A stretch of DNA of 64,000 bases from NCBI RefSeq assembly GCF_042666875.1, contig NZ_JBHTCX010000002.1:372001-436000 (forward strand). Reading direction: 5' to 3'. This document shows, in pieces, positions 34,071 to 41,777 of the stretch. The notes under the pieces were generated by a model that saw nothing but the letters and a program-made list of their open reading frames with translations, had not been told where the DNA came from and did not search any database. Position numbers and translations under genes: made by a program. Within the stretch, counting starts at the first letter, position 1. The number at the start of each line of letters is the position of its first letter. The stretch comes from Brachybacterium sp042666875. GTDB taxonomy: Bacteria > Actinomycetota > Actinomycetes > Actinomycetales > Dermabacteraceae.

Positions 34071-34703
34071 ATGAAAGACGTGAAGGCTCTCCGTACCGCC
34101 GCAATCATCCTGGCTGTCGCGCTCGCGGCGGTCGGCCTCGCCGCGCTGCCCGCCGTGGAGCAGACGGGGGTCGACCGTTCGGGCATCGTCGTGGAGGAGG
34201 ACGCCGCCGCCTCCGACGGGGGCGGATCCTCCGGTGGCCTGCCCGGTGACGTGCCCGAGTCCTCGCAGGCCGGCGACAGCGCGGGGGAGGAGTCCGTGGA
34301 GATCCCGGAGGCCGAGGCCGGAACCGGGTCCTCGGGCTCGGAGGCCTCCTCCGCCGGCGACGGGGTCTCCCTCGAGCCGGCTCCTTCGCCGAAGCCGGCC
34401 CCGGAACCCTCCGCAACCCCCGAGTCCGACGGCTCCGGGCAGGGCAGCTTTTCGGGGTCCGGCAGCTCCAGCGGTTCCAGCAGCTCCAGCGGGTCCAGTG
34501 GTGCCGGCGGCTCATCGAGCAGCGAGGACGGCGGCTCCACGGGCACGACGCAGCGCCCCTCCGACACCTGCGAGTGGGACGACGGGGGCTGGGAGTGCGA
34601 GGACGATACGTCCACCCGCAGCGCCGACGCCGACGACGACGATGATGACGACGGCGACGACGACGAGGGGGACGACGACGATGAGGACGACGAGGACGAC
34701 TGA
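34071..34703 (+). CDS. Exported or membrane-anchored poly-acidic Ser/Gly-rich protein
   Basis: A 210-residue protein unlike any family I know. A signal/anchor helix (about residues 8-28) is followed by a low-complexity region of Ser, Gly, Glu and Pro, then a short segment with two cysteines (DTCEWDDGGWEC), and a terminal block of about 25 residues that is entirely Asp/Glu apart from one Ala and two Gly. The mature protein is extremely acidic and should be disordered and extracytoplasmic. Such tails bind calcium, magnesium or cationic peptides, which is inference. Start ATG 34071 has AGG-GGGG upstream; GTG 34062 in frame is possible. It follows the two-component genes and an OmpR-like operator. 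Confidence 0.75.
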   Translation: MKDVKALRTAAIILAVALAAVGLAALPAVEQTGVDRSGIVVEEDAAASDGGGSSGGLPGDVPESSQAGDSAGEESVEIPEAEAGTGSSGSEASSAGDGVSLEPAPSPKPAPEPSATPESDGSGQGSFSGSGSSSGSSSSSGSSGAGGSSSSEDGGSTGTTQRPSDTCEWDDGGWECEDDTSTRSADADDDDDDDGDDDEGDDDDEDDEDD

Positions 34704-34805
34704 CCGCGCCCGCCTGGACGACTGACCGCGCCCCCTGGGGGCGACTGACGGATCTCGTCCGGGCGACTGACCGGTCCCGCCTGGAGGACTGACCGATCTC
34801 GACCG
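34695..34805. repeat. Five 22-23-bp tandem repeats overlapping a stop codon
   Basis: Units start at 34695, 34717, 34740, 34762 and 34784, each containing GACTGACSG. The first unit contains the TGA stop of the acidic-protein gene. The array fills the space to the end of the converging ABC gene (stop at 34815). Confidence 0.8.
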
Positions 34806-34814
34806 GTCTCGGCG

Positions 34815-36650
34815 CTACTCGTCCTCGCTGTCCGTCCCGACGCCGGCGGTGGTGCCGCGCTCGGCGGCCGTGAGCGAGCGCAGCCGGTATTCGCGTGCCT
34901 CGAGCCGACGGGCGAGGTCATCGGACCCGGTCAGCAGGACCATGCCGGGATACCCGGTCAGCACCCGCTCCAGCATCCTGCGCCCGTCGTCATCCAGATC
35001 GCCCTCGAGGGCGTCGACGATCAGCAGCGGCGGCGTCCCGTACAGGGCACGGGCCAGGGCGAGCCGGGCGCGGTCGCCGCGCCCCAGCGGTTCGCCGCCG
35101 CGTCGCAGACGGGTGCGGGCGCCATCGGGCAGTGCGGAGACGTCCAGGCCGACGAGGTCCAGGATCTCCTGGTCGTGGGCGGCGTCCAGGTCGGGGCGGC
35201 GGTAATGCAGTGCCCGTGCCACCGTGCCCGGCTCGAAGACGGCGCCGGCACCTGCGTAGCCGACCAGCATCCGCACCCGCTTGGACCGCAGAGCCCGCAG
35301 GTTCTCACCGGCCACCCACGTCGCATCGGGGGCGGCATCCTCCGGGCCGGGGGAGAGCTCGAGCAGCCGTCGCACGAATTCGCGCGGGGCCGCAGGGTCC
35401 TCACTGACCAGCCGCACCCGATCGCCGGTCCACGCCCGCAGCGCATCACCGGGCTCCGTCAGGCCCGGCAGCTCGAGGTGGACGAGGCGCTCGGCTCCCT
35501 GCCCGCTCGGTGGCATCACCGGCGGGGCGGCCTCCGCACCGGCCCGGCGACGTGCCGAGGCCTGTTCACGGCGGGCCGCCGCGCCGGCCAGGGCGGGCCC
35601 GAGCACCATTCGCGCGGCCCGGTAGGTCTGGCGGTACTCCACGATCCGGCCGATCTCGAGAACGGGGGTCGAGGCGATCCCGGCCACGGCCATGGCCGCC
35701 ATCGTGACCCCGGGGGCGAGACCCAGGAAGGCGCCGGTGGCGGCCACCAGCAGCGCGGTCAGGGTCGAGGCGACGATCCCTCCGGCGCGGATGGTCCCCA
35801 CCGTCTCGGCGCGATCCACCGCGATCTCGACCAGGCGGCCCGAGGCGTCCCGGAGGTTGCGCAGCTCGCGGCGGGTCCCGCCCGAGGCGAGGATCCCGTC
35901 GGACGCCGTCACCGTGTCGGCGATCCGGGAGGCGAGCCGGCCGCGGGTGCGCCGCATCCGGCGCGTCTTGACCAGCGCGGTGCGCGCCCAGAACACCAGG
36001 CACAGGCCGAGCACCAGCAGCGGAGCGGCCATCGCGAGGGCGAGCGCGGGGTGGAGCACGGCGAGGGTGACGAGGCTGCCGCCGATCAGCGGCACCGCCA
36101 CCGTGAGCGGGGCGATGCCCTGGGAGACCCAGTTGCGCACCCCGGAGAGATCATTGGTGGTGCGGGCGACGGTCACGCCGAGGGAAGTCGCGTGCCCGGG
36201 AGTGAGGGCGTCGCCGAGCAGGTGCAGCCGCAGCTGATGGACGTAGTCCTGACCCAGCTTCTCGGCCACCACCCGCTCGTGCACCTTCAGCGCGCCGACC
36301 GCGAGGGCGGCGAGGACCAGCAGGACCAGCGCCCGCAGCAGCAGCGGGGAGGCTCCCGTCGGAGCCTCCTGGAGCTTGACCAGCGCCCACGCCGACAGGG
36401 CCGCGAGCCCGGCCTGACCGAGGCCCAGCAGCACCAGGACGCTCAGCCAGCGGCGTCGCACGCCCCGCAGCAGCGGAGGCAGCGGCGGCGGATTCCGCAG
36501 CAGCCCGTCGGCGTCCTCACGGGGTTCCCGCTCGCGCCCGTTGCGCTGACGGGATGCCGGCCCGGCCGGCTCCCGCTCACGCGATGCCCGCCCGCTCTCA
36601 CGCGATGCCCGCCCGCTCTCACGCCATGCCCGCCGGCGCTCACGCAGCAT
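34815..36650 (-). CDS. ABC exporter-like protein with degenerate ATPase domain
   Basis: A 611-residue protein. The Arg/Glu-rich N-terminus has a heptad RESGRAS repeat. Residues about 65-350 form a six-helix ABC exporter membrane domain of CydC/CydD type. Residues about 385-600 align with an ABC ATPase domain but its motifs are gone: the Walker A place reads SEDPAAPRE after TGDRVRLV, the signature is LGRGDRAR instead of LSGGERQR, and Walker B ends LLIVDALEGDLDD, so the catalytic Glu is Ala. The LALARALYG helix is kept. ATP hydrolysis by this domain is unlikely. ATG 36650 lies 11 bp inside the upstream P-loop gene, implying coupled translation. Confidence 0.8.
   Translation of the reverse strand: MLRERRRAWRESGRASRESGRASREREPAGPASRQRNGREREPREDADGLLRNPPPLPPLLRGVRRRWLSVLVLLGLGQAGLAALSAWALVKLQEAPTGASPLLLRALVLLVLAALAVGALKVHERVVAEKLGQDYVHQLRLHLLGDALTPGHATSLGVTVARTTNDLSGVRNWVSQGIAPLTVAVPLIGGSLVTLAVLHPALALAMAAPLLVLGLCLVFWARTALVKTRRMRRTRGRLASRIADTVTASDGILASGGTRRELRNLRDASGRLVEIAVDRAETVGTIRAGGIVASTLTALLVAATGAFLGLAPGVTMAAMAVAGIASTPVLEIGRIVEYRQTYRAARMVLGPALAGAAARREQASARRRAGAEAAPPVMPPSGQGAERLVHLELPGLTEPGDALRAWTGDRVRLVSEDPAAPREFVRRLLELSPGPEDAAPDATWVAGENLRALRSKRVRMLVGYAGAGAVFEPGTVARALHYRRPDLDAAHDQEILDLVGLDVSALPDGARTRLRRGGEPLGRGDRARLALARALYGTPPLLIVDALEGDLDDDGRRMLERVLTGYPGMVLLTGSDDLARRLEAREYRLRSLTAAERGTTAGVGTDSEDE
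36577..36645. repeat. 21-bp tandem repeats spanning the P-loop gene stop
   Basis: TCACGC recurs at 36577, 36598, 36619 and 36640, with unit TCACGCGATGCCCGCCCGCTC. The TCA at 36640-36642 is the stop codon (TGA) of the P-loop gene; in the ABC frame the units encode RESGRAS heptads. Confidence 0.8.
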
Positions 36651-37833
36651 CGGCGCCGTGCTTCCTGAGCAGTTCGGTGACCAGCCCGCGGGCGATGCCG
36701 GCATCGGCCAGGTCGAAGGTCGGCACGACGGGGATCTCGAGCGCCCGGCGGGACTCGGCCGTGGCCAGCGGGGAGCTGGTCAGGACCCCCGAGACGAAGC
36801 TCGGGACGTGGCCGAGCGTGGCCAGCGCCGCCACCCCGCCGACCGCGCCGAGCGCATCGCCCGCGGAGAAGACCACCTCGTCCACCACCCGGCAGAACTC
36901 CGCATCGCCCAGCAGGCGGGCGGTCTCGCCCTGGTAGAGCCCGTCGGCGATCTCCAGGAGGACCACGTCCGGCGCCGCACCGCCACCGGCGAGCTCGTCG
37001 GCCATGGACAGGAACAGGTCCCGCACCTCGTCGGCCCCGAGCTGGAACGTCGAGGCGTAGCCGAAGTCGGTGAAGTCCAGGACCCGATGGGCGCCGGCGT
37101 CGAGGAAGAGGTTGTAGTCGTTGCCGGCGCCTGTGCCCGTCGCCTTGCCGGCGGCGACGCGCAGACCGGCTGCGGCGAGACCGTGGGCGAGCTGGGCGAG
37201 CACGGTGGACTTGCCGGAGTTCATGGACGTCCCCAGCACCGCGATCACCGGCGCGTGATGGGCGGGGCGATCGGTACGGGAGGCCACCCCGGGCGCGATC
37301 CGATGCGCGGCGGCCCGAGACAGGGTGAGGGGACCGTGCTCATCGCGCAGGACCCCGATGGGCTCGATCTCGGTGGGGGAGCCGACGCCGGCGTGCTGCT
37401 CGAGCACGCGCGAGGCGAGTCCCCCGGCGGCCGCGAGGTGAGCGGGGCCGAGGTCGGCCGGGACCGTCGCGAGGAACTGATCGGCGGCGTAGCGGCTGCC
37501 GTAGGCGACCACGATCTCGTCGCCCACGAACAGGACCTGGCGGCGGGAGGTCGGGCCCTCGAGCCGCTTGTGGTGGCCGATGGAGGTGACGCGGGCCAGG
37601 ACGATCTCGCCTGCGCGCGGGGTGTGGTCCGCGGTGATCAGGTCGACGTCCGCGGCGCGGCGCAGGAACGCCCCGACGCTCCGCGTGGAGAACGCGTGCT
37701 TGGCGCGCTCGATCCGGGCCCGCGGCGTCTCGGCCGTGTCCGTGCTGCGCGCCGGCCCGGCGGAGAGGACTGCGTCGGCCGGGGAGGTCGTGGTGGCGGG
37801 GGCTGTCGCGGGGGCCTGGTTCAGGATCGTCAT
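36640..37833 (-). CDS. P-loop NTPase, DUF1611/MobB-like
   Basis: A 397-residue soluble protein. The N-terminal about 75 residues are low complexity. A beta-rich domain (about 95-190, GEIVLARVTSIG ... VLFVGDEIVVAYG) precedes a P-loop domain: Walker A GTSMNSGKST (about residue 224), a GKATGTG switch-like loop, and LLEIADGLYQGET as the probable Walker B/metal region. The layout resembles dethiobiotin synthetase-like and DUF1611 proteins; the reaction is unknown. Start ATG 37833 has GAGGAG 6 nt upstream, and a longer in-frame extension would cross the operator. It forms an operon with the degenerate ABC exporter. Confidence 0.75.
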   Translation of the reverse strand: MTILNQAPATAPATTTSPADAVLSAGPARSTDTAETPRARIERAKHAFSTRSVGAFLRRAADVDLITADHTPRAGEIVLARVTSIGHHKRLEGPTSRRQVLFVGDEIVVAYGSRYAADQFLATVPADLGPAHLAAAGGLASRVLEQHAGVGSPTEIEPIGVLRDEHGPLTLSRAAAHRIAPGVASRTDRPAHHAPVIAVLGTSMNSGKSTVLAQLAHGLAAAGLRVAAGKATGTGAGNDYNLFLDAGAHRVLDFTDFGYASTFQLGADEVRDLFLSMADELAGGGAAPDVVLLEIADGLYQGETARLLGDAEFCRVVDEVVFSAGDALGAVGGVAALATLGHVPSFVSGVLTSSPLATAESRRALEIPVVPTFDLADAGIARGLVTELLRKHGADAA

Positions 37834-37910
37834 GGGGACTCCTCGGGATGCTGCATTCTGGATCGGACCGCGCAGAGCCGCGGGCGATGGGATGCAGTGA
37901 ATCGGGAGGG

Positions 37911-37948
37911 GATGAGCCGGTGATGAGCCGCCGATGAGAGGACTCTCA
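37911..37948 (-). promoter_or_regulatory. Composite operator upstream of the P-loop/ABC operon
   Basis: GATGAG occurs at 37911, 37922 and 37933, spaced exactly 11 bp, and the last copy runs into the near-palindrome TGAGAGGACTCTCA (37935-37948). Read on the minus strand this is palindrome then three CTCATC half-sites, the same order as at 34018-34057. Confidence 0.6.
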
Positions 37949-38074
37949 GACGAATCTCCCCTGGTCACAGCTTGTTACTGGGGCGGAGAGCCGCCTGTGG
38001 GCCATGCCCGGACGGCCCGGCGACGAGTCCGCGGGGCGGCGGGGCGGGCTCGGGACCTCTCAGCGGAGGATTGG

Positions 38075-38080
38075 TAGGTT
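38075..38080 (+). promoter_or_regulatory. -10 hexamer TAGGTT, leaderless GTG start
   Basis: TAGGTT, CCCTCT, then GTG 38087 (6 nt). Confidence 0.5.
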
Positions 38081-38086
38081 CCCTCT

Positions 38087-39952
38087 GTGATCATCTCCGG
38101 CGCCGCCACCGTCCCGGAACCGGGTGGCCGTCGCGACCAGGCAGGTCCGCCCGGCATGGAGGAATTGAGGGTCGCCCTGCGACCCCCGGAACTGCCCCTG
38201 CCCTTCCCGCGCAGCGTGCTCGAAGCCGCGCACCGGGTGGGTGATCTCGTGCACGCCGAGCGCTACCGGGACGCCCGCGCGCTCGCCGAGGAGTTCCGCA
38301 CCGCGCCGGCGGAGCCCGGGGACCGGCTGGCGCTGCTGCGCGCTGCCCTCCGCGGCGCCGTGCTGATGGGCGATGCGGATGCGGTGGATCGCGACGCGGC
38401 GGACATGGTCTCCGTGCTGCATCGCTCGGGCTTCGCCGAGCAGGCGCAGGCGACCGTGGCCGTGCTGCTGGAGCGCGGCCCGGTGCGCAGCCGCTCCGCC
38501 GCGGCCACCAAGGCCGCCGTGGACGGGGCCGGCTCCGCCGCGAGGGGCCGGCGGCGCGGGCAGCGAGCCGAGCCGCCCCCGGAGCTGCTGGCCGTGGTCC
38601 GTGGCCTCGAGCAGACCTCTCTTCCCGGGGCCGACGAGGCCCGCGGCGCGGCCGATCCGCGGCGCGCGGTCACCCGGCTCCGGGCGGCGCTGAAGGCCCT
38701 GCCCGCCGTCCGCGAGAAGGTCTTGGGCGATCCCGACAAGGAGCTGCGCCTGCGCATGGCCCAGGCCCTCGAAGCCGTCGGCGATCCCGCCGGCGCCACC
38801 ACGCACGCACTCGACGTGCTCGAGGTGCTCGACCAGGAGGCCGCCGAGGCCGGAGGGCCCCTCCCCGACCCCGCGCGCATCGCCACCTCCGCCCACGCCG
38901 TGCTGGCCCGCACCCTGGGCATCGAGCACCCTCTGCACGCGGCCCGTCACGCCCTGGACGCCCTGGAGACCCTCCACGAGGTCGAGGATCCGCCCTTGCG
39001 GATCGGCTTGATCACCGACCTGCTGCGGGCCCTGATGGCCGCCGGCGCCACCGCCCAGGCCTCCTTCACCGCCGGCCGTCTCGCCTCCCTCCAGCGCTCC
39101 CTGCAGCGGGACGCCCTGCGCACCGGCCCGCTGCTCGCCGTCGCGGCCCAGCGCATCGCGGCCGAGCGATACGAGGCCGCGTGGGTGCCCCTCGAGCAGG
39201 CCCGGCGCATCGCCGACCAGCAGCGCGATCACCGCCGCGCGCTGGAGGCCTCCCGGCTGGCCGCGAGCATCCACGAGCGCACCGGCGACCACGCCGCAGC
39301 CCTCCAGGAGCTGCGCCGCGTGGCCTCCGAGGCGCGCTGGCTGGCCGACGACCTCGCGACCCCGCGTGCCGAGCGCGCGAGGATGATCAGGACCGAGCTC
39401 GAGGCGCACGCGCTCGTGCTGCGGCGTGCTCTGGATCTGGGACGGACCGCTGTGGCCGACGAGGTGGCCGGGGCGATCGAGCGCCGTGCCCGCCCCGAGG
39501 GTGGCCGGCCCCTGCTGCCCCCCGAGCTGCTGTGGGACCACCGGGTCGACGCCCGGGTGGGCCGCTTCATCGCGGTCGGCACCGCCCTGGCCCGCGAGGA
39601 GGCCGCCCGTGCCGCTGACACTGGAGATGCCGCCGGTGCCGCGCCCGTCCCCGGAGCTGCGGATTCCGCCCGGGCCGCCGACGCCCCCGGCGCTGCCGAT
39701 GCGGCCGAGTACGAACGTCGCCGTCGCGAGGCGATGCAGGTCATCGACGAGATGCCCGCCGGTCACGACGCCCGTGCCCGGTACTGGGCGGCCTATGTCG
39801 ATGACCGGCACGCCGAGATGCTCGCCGATCGCGGCATCCACGACCGGGCCCGGCGGGCGGCGAAACGAGCCCGCGACGGCTGGGCCCACCTGGAGATGGC
39901 CGACGACGTCGCCCGCGTCGACGCCCTGCTCGAGCGCCTTGGCGACGCCTGA
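38087..39952 (+). CDS. Helical-repeat (TPR-like) protein of unknown function
   Basis: A 621-residue soluble protein made almost entirely of Ala/Arg/Glu/Leu-rich helices. Pairs of amphipathic helices with TPR-like spacing can be seen at about residues 50-75, 200-245, 330-420 and 565-615. Two low-complexity breaks occur (about 142-165, basic; about 505-540, Ala/Pro). There is no enzymatic motif, signal peptide or membrane helix. TPR-like scaffolds commonly mediate protein complexes or act as regulators; no partner is evident, since the flanking genes are unrelated. The start at GTG 38087 is supported by the promoter hexamer. It is divergent from the P-loop gene. Confidence 0.7.
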   Translation: MIISGAATVPEPGGRRDQAGPPGMEELRVALRPPELPLPFPRSVLEAAHRVGDLVHAERYRDARALAEEFRTAPAEPGDRLALLRAALRGAVLMGDADAVDRDAADMVSVLHRSGFAEQAQATVAVLLERGPVRSRSAAATKAAVDGAGSAARGRRRGQRAEPPPELLAVVRGLEQTSLPGADEARGAADPRRAVTRLRAALKALPAVREKVLGDPDKELRLRMAQALEAVGDPAGATTHALDVLEVLDQEAAEAGGPLPDPARIATSAHAVLARTLGIEHPLHAARHALDALETLHEVEDPPLRIGLITDLLRALMAAGATAQASFTAGRLASLQRSLQRDALRTGPLLAVAAQRIAAERYEAAWVPLEQARRIADQQRDHRRALEASRLAASIHERTGDHAAALQELRRVASEARWLADDLATPRAERARMIRTELEAHALVLRRALDLGRTAVADEVAGAIERRARPEGGRPLLPPELLWDHRVDARVGRFIAVGTALAREEAARAADTGDAAGAAPVPGAADSARAADAPGAADAAEYERRRREAMQVIDEMPAGHDARARYWAAYVDDRHAEMLADRGIHDRARRAAKRARDGWAHLEMADDVARVDALLERLGDA

Positions 39953-40005
39953 CCGCGACGGTGCCCGGCACCTGGGTCCGGCGTCCCCGGCGCCAGCGCA
40001 GGGCC

Positions 40006-40068
40006 GTTGGCAAACCAGCGCCGGCGCCGGGCTGTTGGCAAGCCAGCGCCGGCGCGGAGCTGTTGGCA
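40006..40068. repeat. 28-bp tandem repeats
   Basis: GTTGGCAA begins units at 40006, 40034 and 40062; two full 28-bp units (GTTGGCAARCCAGCGCCGGC...) are followed by a partial one that merges into palindromic family 2 copy 2. Confidence 0.8.
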
Positions 40069-40140
40069 AAAAGGTGTAGCTGAGCGGCTCCAGACCCCTG
40101 TGAGAGGAGGGCACGGTCCGCTCAGCTACATGTTCGTGCC
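40065..40140. repeat. Palindromic intergenic repeat, family 2, copy 2
   Basis: Left arm 40065-40087 (containing GTGTAGCTGAGCGG) and right arm 40118-40140 (containing CCGCTCAGCTACAT) match at 19 of 23 positions around a 30-nt loop. The arms share core and outer ends with the element at 26224-26299. It follows the helical-repeat gene and may terminate it. The remaining bases to 40250 hold only a promoter-like TACCGT (about 40214). Confidence 0.8.
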
Positions 40141-40250
40141 ACGCGCCAGGCAGGGGACTGCTGCGGGTGGCGCAACAGGCGGATCCGGCACTGCTGCCGA
40201 CCCGCCCTCTGACGTACCGTGGAGGTATCGGCCGGAAGGGGCGCGGGGCG

Positions 40251-40574
40251 ATGAGCGTAGACATCGACGAGCACACGCATGGCCCGGACGAGCACATCCG
40301 CGTACGGCACAACGCTGCCTCCCGCCGCTACGAGGCGGTCCGGAACGGCGCGACCGTCGGCATCCTCCTGTATGAGCGAACCCGCCGGCGGATCGAGCTC
40401 GTCCACACCGTCACCGATCCCGAGCATCGCGGGGAGGGAGTCGCGTCGGTGCTGGTGCGCACCGTCCTGGCGGAGGCGCGATCCGAATCGCTGGCGGTGG
40501 TCGTGATCTGCCCGTTCATCGAGAGCTGGCTGCAGCGCCACCCGGAGCAGGCCGGCGGCGTCGTGCACGAGTGA
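40251..40574 (+). CDS. Small GNAT-like N-acetyltransferase (YjdJ type)
   Basis: A 107-residue protein of the short GNAT family (Acetyltransf_CG type). The acetyl-CoA-binding motif is visible as DPEHRGEGVASVLV, preceded by the strand RRIELVHTVTD and followed by VVVICPFIESWLQRHPE, where the Cys-Pro-Phe is characteristic. Full-length GNATs are about 150 residues; this compact form is usual for the subgroup. The substrate is unknown. Start ATG 40251 has GGAAGGGG upstream. Confidence 0.88.
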   Translation: MSVDIDEHTHGPDEHIRVRHNAASRRYEAVRNGATVGILLYERTRRRIELVHTVTDPEHRGEGVASVLVRTVLAEARSESLAVVVICPFIESWLQRHPEQAGGVVHE

Positions 40575-40670
40575 CCCGCGCGAGGTCGGCGATGCGCGGG
40601 CCGGAGCGCGCGGAGATGACCGTCAGGTCGGGCCTCGCGGCCGGCCCTCGACCGAGTCCGCGCTGCGGCG

Positions 40671-40676
40671 TAGCGT
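40671..40676 (+). promoter_or_regulatory. -10 hexamer TAGCGT, leaderless start
   Basis: TAGCGT, 7 nt, then ATG 40684. Confidence 0.5.
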
Positions 40677-40683
40677 CGGGCGC

Positions 40684-41193
40684 ATGAATGGAATCGACAT
40701 CCTTCGTGACGCAGCGTCCCGCCCCCTCGACGCCGCCGAGGCTCTGCGCGACAAGCTCGACGCCGAGACGCTCAATGCCCATGTGGGCGGACACCCGAAC
40801 TCCGTCGCCTGGCTGCTCTGGCACGCGGGCCGCGAGATCGATGCGCAGCTCGCGGATCTGGCCGACCACCAGGAGCTGTGGGTCTCCGAGGACTTCGCAG
40901 AGCTCACCGGCTTCGGGGAGGAAGGGTCTCGGGTCGGCTACGGGGACTCGGCCGAGCAGGCCCGCGCCGTGACCGCCGAGGAGCCCGGCCCGCTGCTGGA
41001 ATACCTCTCCGCCGTGACGGAGGCGCTGCTGGCCTACCTCGACACCCTCGACGAGGACGCGCTGGGCGATGTCATCGACGACAGCTGGGACCCGCCGGTC
41101 ACGCGTGGCGCGAGGCTGGTGAGCATCGTCGATGACGCCGCCCAGCACGTCGGCCAGGCGGCGTACGTCGTCGGGGTCCCCGAGAAGGCCTGA
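40684..41193 (+). CDS. DinB/DUF664-family protein
   Basis: A 169-residue four-helix-bundle protein of the DinB_2/DUF664 type. Probable metal-ligand His residues lie in WLLWHAGREID and in the C-terminal AAQHVGQAAYV helix. Actinobacterial members include mycothiol-dependent transferases, so thiol-dependent detoxification is a reasonable guess but not proven. Start ATG 40684 is apparently leaderless. Confidence 0.8.
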   Translation: MNGIDILRDAASRPLDAAEALRDKLDAETLNAHVGGHPNSVAWLLWHAGREIDAQLADLADHQELWVSEDFAELTGFGEEGSRVGYGDSAEQARAVTAEEPGPLLEYLSAVTEALLAYLDTLDEDALGDVIDDSWDPPVTRGARLVSIVDDAAQHVGQAAYVVGVPEKA

Positions 41194-41244
41194 TCTCGAG
41201 ACTCTCCGGTGGCGGCACGGGCCGTGGCCGGAGTCCGGGTCGCC

Positions 41245-41625
41245 TCAGTCCGGCCGCACGGCGCTCAGGCAGAACGGGTGTCCGACGGGATCGAGCATCA
41301 CCCGCCAGGCCGAGGGCTCCGGCTGCGCATCGGCCTCGCGGGCGCCGATCTCCGTGGCGGCGGTGACCGCGGCCTCGAGATCCTCCGCGGCCAGGTCCAG
41401 GTGCATCTGTGCCCGCTGCGGACCCTCCGGCCACTGCGGGGCCGTGAACTCGTCGGCCGTCATCAGCGTGAGCATCGGGCCCGCCCCCGCCAGGGAGACG
41501 ACCTCGCGGCCCGGGGTCGCGAAGGCCTCCTCGAGCCCCAGCAGCGCGCAGTAGAACGGGGCCAGGTCGTCGGGCCGGGGACAGTCGATCGAGATGGACG
41601 CGAGCGGAGCGATGGCATCAGGCAT
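41245..41625 (-). CDS. VOC-superfamily (glyoxalase/bleomycin-resistance-like) protein
   Basis: A 126-residue protein with two beta-alpha-beta-beta-beta modules: SISIDCPRPDDLAPFYCALLG and MHLDLAAEDLEAAVTAATEIGA, ending DPVGHPFCL. This is the common actinobacterial glyoxalase-like form. A specific reaction cannot be inferred. I place the start at ATG 41625 because TACGGT ends 6 nt upstream; a longer in-frame start exists further upstream. It converges on the DinB-like gene. Confidence 0.85.
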   Translation of the reverse strand: MPDAIAPLASISIDCPRPDDLAPFYCALLGLEEAFATPGREVVSLAGAGPMLTLMTADEFTAPQWPEGPQRAQMHLDLAAEDLEAAVTAATEIGAREADAQPEPSAWRVMLDPVGHPFCLSAVRPD

Positions 41626-41631
41626 GGCATC

Positions 41632-41637
41632 ACCGTA
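41632..41637 (-). promoter_or_regulatory. -10 hexamer TACGGT, leaderless start (minus strand)
   Basis: On the minus strand TACGGT, GATGCC, then ATG 41625 (6 nt). Confidence 0.5.
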
Positions 41638-41765
41638 GGCGCCGGGCCCGACGGACCAGCCGGCCAACAGGCTGACGGCCGGACGCGGCCTGCCCCGTTC
41701 CTCCACACCGCATGTGAATCCACACCCCGATCGATGTCACGTCGCCCGGCGTCCGCCGGTGTTCC

Positions 41766-41771
41766 TACACT
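41766..41771 (+). promoter_or_regulatory. -10 hexamer TACACT, leaderless start of dnaB
   Basis: TACACT, GGCTCG, then GTG 41778 (6 nt). Confidence 0.5.
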
Positions 41772-41777
41772 GGCTCG

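Noticed and set aside
34740..34761. GACGGATCTC resembling the end of palindromic repeat family 1
   Set aside because: It is one unit of the 22-bp tandem array and has no inverted partner.
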